This document shows positions 6,044-10,921 of a stretch of 10,921 nucleotides of DNA, piece after piece. This stretch comes from DASQUP01 sp035641235 (GTDB lineage: Bacteria; Actinomycetota; CADDZG01; WHSQ01), in NCBI GenBank assembly GCA_035641235.1, contig DASQUP010000235.1:1-10921 (forward strand), read 5' to 3'. The notes under the pieces are model-generated. The model was not told where the DNA came from and did no database searches. It saw only the letters and a list, made by a program, of their open reading frames with translations. The translations under genes and the position numbers were made by a program. The stretch's first letter is position 1; every line of letters starts with the position of its first letter.

Positions 6044-6061
6044 TTGTGAAAAGATTCACAA
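6044..6061. promoter_or_regulatory. Rex-type (or Crp-type) operator upstream of the ATP synthase operon
   Basis: TTGTGAA-AAGA-TTCACAA is a perfect dyad with 7-bp arms and a 4-bp centre. It equals the consensus TTGTGAA-N4-TTCACAA bound by Rex, the NADH/NAD+-sensing repressor of respiratory genes in Gram-positive bacteria. The same bases also satisfy the Crp/GlxR consensus TGTGA-N6-TCACA, so the regulator is not settled by sequence. The site would cover the -35 region of the predicted atp promoter, a position suited to repression. It is AT-rich in a GC-rich surround, which makes chance less likely. Confidence 0.7.
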
Positions 6062-6087
6062 GCTCTCGGCGGGTTAGGATGCGGTGC
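6052..6087 (+). promoter_or_regulatory. Probable promoter of the atp operon
   Basis: TAGGAT at 6075-6080 is a good actinobacterial -10. It implies a start site near 6087. The -35 slot at 17-nt spacing (6052-6057) has no clear hexamer and lies inside the operator dyad. The resulting leader to the atpZ start would be about 150 nt. No other convincing promoter is seen between 5996 and 6240. Confidence 0.45.
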
Positions 6088-6263
6088 TTCCCGACCCGAG
6101 ATTCCCTGCTCAGGCGGTTTCCACGCGCAGGGCGGGAGCCGGGGGCCACATGGAAGTGAGAGGCTGTGTCCGGTCGGGAAGGACTGCAACGTGCCACGGC
6201 GGGCCGCCGAGCGCCACATGCCTCGACCGAAGGGGAGGAATGGACGAGGGGCCGGGTCGGAAG
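6087..6263 (+). promoter_or_regulatory. Structured leader of the atp operon with two competing pairings
   Basis: CTTCCCGACC (6087-6096) is perfectly complementary over 10 bp to GGTCGGGAAG (6172-6181). It encloses a 6-bp hairpin CCCTGC/GCAGGG (6104-6109 with 6127-6132) and a weaker AGCC/GGCT stem (6137-6140 with 6162-6165). The same 5' strand (6087-6098) can instead pair over 11 bp, with one bulged C, to 6253-6263 inside the start of atpZ. That would enclose the atpZ ribosome binding site. The two pairings exclude each other. Whether they form or regulate anything is unknown; the region is GC-rich and some pairing is expected by chance. Confidence 0.35.
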
Positions 6264-6482
6264 TCGCAGATGGCCGACGCCGCGAGCGGCCTGTCGCTCG
6301 CATTCGAGTTTGCCGGCGCCGTGTTCGTGTTCTGGTTCCTCGGCCGCTTGGTCGACAACTGGCTCGGAATCGAGCCGTGGGCACAGGTGATCGGTTCGCT
6401 CGTCGGTTGGGCCGGCGGCTTTGCTCACGTGTATTACAGAACTCAGCAGGGCGAACATAAAGGCAGGGGAGCGGGCGCTTGA
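6240..6482 (+). CDS. atpZ: AtpZ/AtpI-family ATP synthase accessory protein
   Basis: Small membrane protein of the family that opens many atp operons and, together with AtpI, is linked to Fo assembly and to Mg2+/Ca2+ transport. The 80 residues contain two hydrophobic segments: one from about ASGLSLAFEFAGAVFVFWFL and one through WAQVIGSLVGWAGGFAHVYY. The short GRLVDNWLG link between them is characteristic of the family. I chose ATG at 6240 because AGGGGAGGA (6231-6239) precedes it, although that site abuts the start and is closer than usual. ATG at 6270 (MADAASG) is an alternative with a weak GGAAG. The frame is open back to 6084, but those residues are not family-like. The stop overlaps the next start as TTGA. 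Confidence 0.75.
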   Translation: MDEGPGRKSQMADAASGLSLAFEFAGAVFVFWFLGRLVDNWLGIEPWAQVIGSLVGWAGGFAHVYYRTQQGEHKGRGAGA

Positions 6483-6889
6483 TCGAGTTCCAAATGGTGC
6501 GCCGGATGGCCATGCGGGCCCTGTGGATCGCTCCCATCGTCATCGGCGCTACCGCAATCTTCGGCGGAGCGCGCTACGGGCTGTCCGCCGCGGCAGGACT
6601 CGCAATGACCGTCGGCAACCTCCTGTTCGCCGGGCGCATCATCGGGGGCGTTGCCGAAAAGACCCCGCAGCTCCTCTTTCCGGTAGGACTGGGAGCCTTC
6701 GCCCTGGGGCTGCTCATGTTGACCGGCGTGATGTTTGCTTTGCAGGCCATCGACATCGTCTACATTCCCGTTACCGGATTTGTTCTTATCGGAAGCCACC
6801 TCTTGCTTGTCCTATGGGAGGCCGCCGTCACACACGGTCGCACTGATTCCGCTGGGCCAACTCAGCAAACTCAAATGAGGAGCCGATAG
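6479..6889 (+). CDS. atpI: ATP synthase protein I (AtpI family)
   Basis: Four-helix membrane protein of 136 residues with hydrophobic segments around residues 14-30, 35-50, 65-90 and 95-112, ending in a polar tail rich in Gln and Arg. AtpI is known in other bacteria as a chaperone that helps assemble the c-ring, and it sits at the same place in M. tuberculosis (Rv1303). The TTG start overlaps the atpZ stop as TTGA and is supported by AGGGGAG (6465-6471) at 7-nt spacing, indicating coupled translation. The stop TAG directly abuts the atpB ATG. Sequence conservation in this family is low, so the call rests on topology, size and position. Confidence 0.75.
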   Translation: MIEFQMVRRMAMRALWIAPIVIGATAIFGGARYGLSAAAGLAMTVGNLLFAGRIIGGVAEKTPQLLFPVGLGAFALGLLMLTGVMFALQAIDIVYIPVTGFVLIGSHLLLVLWEAAVTHGRTDSAGPTQQTQMRSR

Positions 6890-7705
6890 ATGGAGCTTGA
6901 TGTAAACGAACTCTTTTTCTGGGAGCCCATCGCTTTCGAGGGCACGATCTTCGAGATCAACCGAGTGGTCCTGTTGATGTTCCTGGGCTCCATCGTGACC
7001 ATGGCATTTTTCCTCGCCGGCGCCAGGCGGGGGGGTGGGCTGGTACCACGAGGCATCAGGAACATCGCCGAGACGGCTTACCTCTTCGTTAGGAATCAGA
7101 TTGCGATCGACGTGATCGGTCCCAAGGACGGACCTCGATTCGCTCCGTACTTGGTGGCGCTGTTCTTCTTCATCTTCTTCATGAATCTGATGGAGATCGT
7201 CCCGGGCATCAACTTCCCGGTCACGTCTCGAATGGCCATCCCGGCCGCACTGGCCGTCTTGACGTGGATCATTTTCAACGCGGTTGGGATGATGAAGCAG
7301 GGGCCACTCAAATACATCAAGAACACTCTGATCCTTCCGGGCGTACCGAAGGGCCTCGTGCCGCTCCTGGCCTTCATCGAGCTCTTCTCGACGTTTTTCA
7401 TCCGCCCGCTGACCCTGGCCATCCGACTCTTTGCGAACATGATGGCCGGTCACGTTCTCCTCACGATCTTCTTCCTCTTCACGGCGGATTTCATTGCACT
7501 CGACATCACGCTGCCGCTGGGGGTAGTGACGGCGCTGGTCGCTGCCGTCCTGATCCTTTTTGAGCTGCTTGTCATCACGATTCAGGCGTACATATTCACG
7601 ATGCTGACGGCTTTCTACATCTCGGAAGCCATTCACGGACACGGAGAAGAAGAAGTGGAGGCTCTGGGGGCACACGAGGAAGAACCTGCTGTTCAGCCGG
7701 CGTAG
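6890..7705 (+). CDS. atpB: ATP synthase Fo subunit a
   Basis: Membrane stator subunit that forms the two proton half-channels beside the c-ring. The 271-residue protein has five or six hydrophobic helices. The essential channel arginine is R179 in LAIRLFANMMAGHVLL, and the final helix carries the conserved Gln in ITIQAYIFTMLTAFYIS. A His follows the Arg helix (AGH) where E. coli has Glu219, and a Glu sits near the place of E. coli His245 (FELL). This is the known swapped arrangement seen in many species. The N-terminus is extracellular-type, with the ELFFWEPIAF segment. The C-terminus ends in an acidic, His-containing tail. GAGGAG (6877-6882) at 7-nt spacing supports the ATG, which follows the atpI stop with no gap. 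Confidence 0.96.
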   Translation: MELDVNELFFWEPIAFEGTIFEINRVVLLMFLGSIVTMAFFLAGARRGGGLVPRGIRNIAETAYLFVRNQIAIDVIGPKDGPRFAPYLVALFFFIFFMNLMEIVPGINFPVTSRMAIPAALAVLTWIIFNAVGMMKQGPLKYIKNTLILPGVPKGLVPLLAFIELFSTFFIRPLTLAIRLFANMMAGHVLLTIFFLFTADFIALDITLPLGVVTALVAAVLILFELLVITIQAYIFTMLTAFYISEAIHGHGEEEVEALGAHEEEPAVQPA

Positions 7706-7734
7706 CAACGGCGCAACCGAAGGAGGAACGGGAC

Positions 7735-7986
7735 GTGGACTTGATTTACCTCGCTCAGGAAGGCGGACTGACGGACGACGGCCTCACGGCCATCGCGCAC
7801 GGCCTCGTGTACGGGCTCGGCGCGATCGGTCCCGGCATCGGAATCGGACTCGTGTTCTCGAGCGCCATTGAGGCGATCGCTCGCCAGCCCGAGATGGCCG
7901 GCCAGACACGCGCCACGATGTTCATCGGATTCGCACTGATCGAGGCGCTCGCCCTGATCGGTTTCGTCCTCGCATTCATCATCTAA
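7735..7986 (+). CDS. atpE: ATP synthase Fo subunit c
   Basis: Hairpin proteolipid that oligomerises into the rotating c-ring. The 83 residues show helix 1 with the Gly-rich packing motif (GAIGPGIGIGLV, residues 29-40), the polar loop RQP (50-52) that contacts gamma and epsilon, and helix 2 with the ion-binding carboxylate E70 (FALIEALALIG). The residues after E70 are Ala-Leu, and the Ser-Thr pair of Na+-type rings is missing, so proton coupling is expected. The GTG start has the strongest ribosome binding site of the operon, AAGGAGGA at 7720-7727 with 7-nt spacing. It lies in a 29-bp gap of its own, consistent with the need for many c copies per complex. Confidence 0.96.
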   Translation: MDLIYLAQEGGLTDDGLTAIAHGLVYGLGAIGPGIGIGLVFSSAIEAIARQPEMAGQTRATMFIGFALIEALALIGFVLAFII

Positions 7987-8002
7987 GGCGGGAGTGAGAG
8001 CA

Positions 8003-8581
8003 ATGACGACAGGTTCGGTAACTGCCCTCCTCCTTGCCCAGGAAGGGGAGCACGAGCGTGAGGGAATCGACCTTGTACTTCCCGAAACCGCCGAGCTCGT
8101 GTGGGGGATCATCTGCTTCGCGATCGTTACCTACGTGCTGATGCGGATCGCCTTCCCACGGATCCGCGAGGCGATCGAGGCGCGCGAGCAGAAGATCCAG
8201 GGCGACCTCGAGAACGCGGAGAACGCGAAGACGGAGGCTCAGAGCCAGCTCGAGGACTACAAGAAGCAGCTGGCAGAGGCTCGCAGCGAGGCCAACCGCA
8301 TCATCGAGGAGGCGCGCAGCTCCGCGGAGGAGGTCCGCAAGGACATCATCGCCCGGTCCGAGAAGGAGGCCGAGGGGATCGTGGCGCGCGCTCAGGAGCA
8401 GATCCAGGCAGAGCGCCAGCGCACCGTCCAGGAGCTTCAGCGGCAGATCGCAGACTTGTCCATCGAGCTCGCCGAGAAGGTCGTCGGACGCAGCCTCGAC
8501 GGCGGCTCGCAGCGTGACCTGGTCGACGCCTACATCCGGGAGGTTGCCGGGATGAGCTCGAACGGAGGGACAAGCAACTGA
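8003..8581 (+). CDS. atpF: ATP synthase Fo subunit b
   Basis: Peripheral-stalk subunit linking the membrane sector to F1. The protein has 192 residues: a short polar N-terminus, one transmembrane helix (about residues 32-50, AELVWGIICFAIVTYVLM), then a long charged coiled coil rich in Glu, Arg, Lys and Gln to about residue 160. The C-terminus, which binds delta, contains LSIELAEKVVGRSLDG, a family signature. I placed the start at ATG 8003, with GGGAG (7990-7994) at 8-nt spacing. A GTG at 7994 in frame overlaps that site and is less likely. The stop overlaps the atpH start as TGATG. Confidence 0.93.
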   Translation: MTTGSVTALLLAQEGEHEREGIDLVLPETAELVWGIICFAIVTYVLMRIAFPRIREAIEAREQKIQGDLENAENAKTEAQSQLEDYKKQLAEARSEANRIIEEARSSAEEVRKDIIARSEKEAEGIVARAQEQIQAERQRTVQELQRQIADLSIELAEKVVGRSLDGGSQRDLVDAYIREVAGMSSNGGTSN

Positions 8582-9117
8582 TGGCTTCCGACGAGCTCAT
8601 TCGCGGTTACGCAGAAGCGCTGTTTCGCGTGGTGCGCGCCGAGGGCGAGCTCGACCGCGTTGAAGACGAGCTGTTTCGCTTCGGCAAGATCCTCGAAAAG
8701 AACCACGAGCTCAGGCAGGCTCTATCCGATCAATCGATGGAGCGTGCGCAGCGCAGCAAGGTCCTCGAGGAGTTGCTGGAGGACAAGGTCTCCGCGCACA
8801 CGCTGGGGTTGTTGACCTTCATCGTTGCTCAGGGACGAGGGCGCCAACTTCCTCAGATCCTCGAGGAGCTCAGCACCATCGCCGCCGAAGCTCGCAACTT
8901 CGTGGTGGCCGAAGTGCGCACTGCAGTCCCCTTGGACGAAAAGCAGCGTTCGGAGCTGGCGGCGGCCCTGTCCACGGCGACCGGCAAACACGTGGAGATC
9001 AAAGTGCTCGTCGACCCGTCCGTCATCGGCGGCGTCGTCGCAAAGATCGGAGACACGGTCATCGACGGCTCGATCAGGCGCCGTCTCGAGCAGTTGAGGG
9101 AGCAGGTGAGGGGCTAG
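8581..9117 (+). CDS. atpH: ATP synthase F1 subunit delta
   Basis: Sits on top of the alpha3-beta3 head and ties it to the b subunits (OSCP/delta family). The 178-residue length is standard. The N-terminal helical domain begins with RGYAEALFRV, the classic opening of the family, and the C-terminal domain ends in a segment running through SVIGGVVAKIGDTVIDGSIR, the family signature region. It is a free-standing delta, not the b-delta fusion found in mycobacteria, which argues against a mycobacterial source. GGAGGG (8564-8569) precedes the start at about 11 nt. Overlaps at both ends (TGATG with atpF, TAGTG with atpA) imply coupled translation. Confidence 0.95.
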   Translation: MASDELIRGYAEALFRVVRAEGELDRVEDELFRFGKILEKNHELRQALSDQSMERAQRSKVLEELLEDKVSAHTLGLLTFIVAQGRGRQLPQILEELSTIAAEARNFVVAEVRTAVPLDEKQRSELAAALSTATGKHVEIKVLVDPSVIGGVVAKIGDTVIDGSIRRRLEQLREQVRG

Positions 9118-10697
9118 TGGCTCAACGAGAACTTCAGATCAACTCGGACGAGATATCCGCCGTACTCCGGCGCTACGTCGACGACTACAAGCCGTCCGTA
9201 GAGCGAGAGGAAGTCGGCGTAGTCGATGAGGTCGGCGACGGGATTGCGCGTATCAGCGGCCTTCCGCGCGTGATGGTCAACGAGATGCTCGAGTTCCCCG
9301 GCGGCGTGGTCGGTCTGGCGATGAACCTCGACGAGCGCGAGATCGGTGCCGTCGTGCTGGGAGAGGCCGATCACATCCAGGAGGGCGACCCCGTCAAGCA
9401 GACGGGCAGGATCCTCTCCGTTCCCGTGGGGGACGGCATGCTCGGTCGAGTGGTCGACGCTCTCGGCAATCCAGTGGACGGCAAGGGCGCGATCGAGACT
9501 GAGGCCAGGCGGCCCCTCGAGGTCCAGGCGCCCGGCGTCACGGCGCGCCAGCCCGTGAAAGAGCCGCTGCAAACCGGGATCAAGGCCATCGACGCCATGA
9601 CCCCGATCGGCCGCGGCCAGCGCGAGCTCATCATCGGCGACCGGCAGACGGGAAAGACGGCCATCGCAATCGACACGATCATCAACCAGCGCGAGCTGTG
9701 GGGCACCGACCAGCAGGTGAAATGCATCTACGTCGCCGTCGGGCAGAAGGCGTCGACCGTGCGAGAGGTCGTTGCCGCACTCGAGGAGTACGGCGCGCTC
9801 GAATACACCGTGGTGGTCAACGCCGCCGCGTCGGATCCCGCCCCGTTCCAGTACCTCGCTCCGTATGCCGGCTGCGCAATGGGCCAGCACTGGATGGAGA
9901 ACGGCGAACACGCCCTGGTCATCTACGACGACCTTTCGAAGCAGGCGATCGCATACCGGCAGCTGTCGCTGTTGCTGCGCCGGCCCCCAGGCCGCGAGGC
10001 ATACCCGGGAGACGTTTTCTACCTGCACTCCCGCCTGCTGGAGCGGGCCGCCAAGCTCTCGGACGAAAACGGTGGTGGCTCCCTCACCGCGCTCCCCATC
10101 ATCGAGACCAAGGGTGGCGACGTATCCGCCTACATCCCGACCAACGTGATCTCGATCACCGACGGTCAGATCTACCTCGAGAGCGACCTCTTTTTCGCCG
10201 GTGTGCGCCCCGCCATCAATGTCGGCATCTCGGTGTCGCGCGTAGGTGGGAACGCCCAGATCAAAGGAATGAAGCAGGTCTCCGGACGTCTCCGTATCGA
10301 CCTCGCGCAGTACCGGGCGCTCGAGGCGTTCGCCGAGTTCGGTTCGGAGCTCGACAAAGCATCGCAGGCCCAGCTCGACCGCGGCGCACGCGTCGTCGAG
10401 ATCATGAAGCAGGGGCAGTACGAGCCGTACAGGGTCGAGGATCAGGTGATCTCGATCTGGGCGGTGACGACCGGTCTGCTCGACGATCTGCCCGTAGAGA
10501 GGGCGGGCGAGTTCGAACGGGCGCTGATCGACCACATGCGCTCCCGCCATCCACAGATCGGCGACACGATCCGGACAACCGGCAAACTCGAGGACGACAC
10601 CGTCGAGAAGCTGAAGAGCGCCGCGGAGGAGTTCAAGAACTCGTTCGCCGAGCGCGTGGGCACCGTGGAAACGGTCGCCGCGCAAGAGGGGGTGTAG
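9117..10697 (+). CDS. atpA: ATP synthase F1 subunit alpha
   Basis: Non-catalytic nucleotide-binding subunit of the F1 hexamer, 526 residues. The N-terminal beta-barrel spans about residues 25-95. The Walker A loop is GDRQTGKT at 174-181 with K180. The Walker B strand ends in ALVIYDD. The alpha/beta signature PAINVGISVS is followed by R-V-G-G, whose Arg is the finger reaching into the catalytic site of beta. The C-terminal helical bundle is complete, and the protein ends in a short extension past EEFKNSF, shorter than the mycobacterial one known to damp ATP hydrolysis. The GTG start shares one base with the atpH stop (TAGTG). Purine-rich AGGTGAGGGG (9104-9113) lies just before it. Confidence 0.98.
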   Translation: MAQRELQINSDEISAVLRRYVDDYKPSVEREEVGVVDEVGDGIARISGLPRVMVNEMLEFPGGVVGLAMNLDEREIGAVVLGEADHIQEGDPVKQTGRILSVPVGDGMLGRVVDALGNPVDGKGAIETEARRPLEVQAPGVTARQPVKEPLQTGIKAIDAMTPIGRGQRELIIGDRQTGKTAIAIDTIINQRELWGTDQQVKCIYVAVGQKASTVREVVAALEEYGALEYTVVVNAAASDPAPFQYLAPYAGCAMGQHWMENGEHALVIYDDLSKQAIAYRQLSLLLRRPPGREAYPGDVFYLHSRLLERAAKLSDENGGGSLTALPIIETKGGDVSAYIPTNVISITDGQIYLESDLFFAGVRPAINVGISVSRVGGNAQIKGMKQVSGRLRIDLAQYRALEAFAEFGSELDKASQAQLDRGARVVEIMKQGQYEPYRVEDQVISIWAVTTGLLDDLPVERAGEFERALIDHMRSRHPQIGDTIRTTGKLEDDTVEKLKSAAEEFKNSFAERVGTVETVAAQEGV

Positions 10698-10703
10698 CGT
10701 CCG

Positions 10704-10921
10704 GTGGCGCAGCAGCTTCGTGCGATCCGGCGCAGGATCACCTCGGTCCAGTCTACCCAGAAGATCACGCGCGCCATGGAGCTGATTGCCTCATCCCGCA
10801 TCATCAAAGCCCAACAGCGTGTGGAGGCGGCACGCCCCTACGCGGAAGTGATGAGGCGCGTGATGAGCTCGGTGTCCCGGCACTCGGGGCGCGTTGACCA
10901 TCCGCTGCTCGCCGAGCGGGA
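10704..10921 (+). CDS. atpG: ATP synthase F1 subunit gamma (5' part, cut by window edge)
   Basis: Central rotor shaft of F1. The first 72 codons are present and open to the end of the window. The opening AQQLRAIRRRITSVQSTQKI continues as TRAMELIASSRIIKAQQRV and then ARPYAEVM. It matches the conserved N-terminal coiled-coil strand of gamma, with the IxSVxxTQKITxAMxxxA pattern. The GTG start is 6 bp after the atpA stop, and AGAGGGGG (10685-10692) lies about 11 nt upstream within the end of atpA. The missing C-terminal half, and then atpD and atpC, should follow to the right. Confidence 0.95.
   Translation, partial: MAQQLRAIRRRITSVQSTQKITRAMELIASSRIIKAQQRVEAARPYAEVMRRVMSSVSRHSGRVDHPLLAER

Noticed and set aside
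6084..6239. Extension of atpZ upstream to 6084 or to an ATG at 6150
   Set aside because: The added residues are Arg/Gly/Cys-rich without similarity to AtpZ, and the stretch overlaps the predicted transcription start and structured leader.
6812..7708. Leftward open frame of 298 codons antisense to atpB
   Set aside because: Its translation is a highly charged, repetitive sequence typical of the reverse complement of a membrane-protein gene; atpB itself has all expected motifs.
7735..7986. Na+-coupled c-ring
   Set aside because: The Ser-Thr pair that follows the ion-binding Glu in Na+-type c subunits is replaced by Ala-Leu here, so proton coupling is the simpler reading.
7750..8060. Shared LAQEG peptide near the N-termini of atpE and atpF as a sign of duplication
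   Set aside because: The match is only five residues, the flanks do not align, and the two subunits are unrelated; likely coincidence.
9114..10685. Long leftward open frame of 523 codons antisense to atpA
   Set aside because: It mirrors a strongly conserved gene in high-GC DNA, has low-complexity His/Asp/Arg-rich translation and no family motif. Such antisense frames are common at this GC content.

Overview
This window looks like a piece of a high-GC actinobacterial chromosome. It has frequent GTG starts, tightly overlapping genes, and the gene order prfA-prmC-tsaC-...-wecA-ATP synthase operon, which is the order known from Mycobacterium tuberculosis. The placing is by synteny and protein style only. 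The class cannot be fixed from the sequence, though an early-branching lineage such as Acidimicrobiia would fit.

Layout: positions 1-73 hold the start of a leftward gene with a clear signal peptide, cut by the window edge. From 161 a rightward cluster runs prfA (release factor 1), prmC (methyltransferase acting on the release-factor GGQ glutamine), tsaC (tRNA threonylcarbamoyladenosine synthesis), a low-molecular-weight protein phosphatase, rpiB (ribose-5-phosphate isomerase B) and wecA/tagO (first membrane step of undecaprenyl-linked glycan synthesis). The first four are joined by stop/start overlaps or near-overlaps. rpiB seems to have its own leaderless promoter, and a nine-codon mini-ORF bridges rpiB and wecA.

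From about 4926 to 5996 a leftward gene interrupts the expected wecA-atp junction. It encodes an AbiEi-like N-terminal helical domain joined to a DUF559/Vsr-like PD-(D/E)XK nuclease domain. A pair of 54-bp palindromic repeats in the same orientation (41 of 54 positions identical) brackets it, and one copy contains the gene's own stop codon. This is the most accessory-looking part of the window.

From 6044 the F1Fo ATP synthase operon begins: an 18-bp perfect dyad matching the Rex (and also the Crp) operator consensus, a likely promoter, a roughly 150-nt leader with competing long-range pairings, then atpZ, atpI, atpB (a), atpE (c), atpF (b), atpH (delta), atpA (alpha) and the first 72 codons of atpG (gamma). 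atpD and atpC are expected just past the right edge. No tRNA, rRNA, CRISPR array or IS element was seen.
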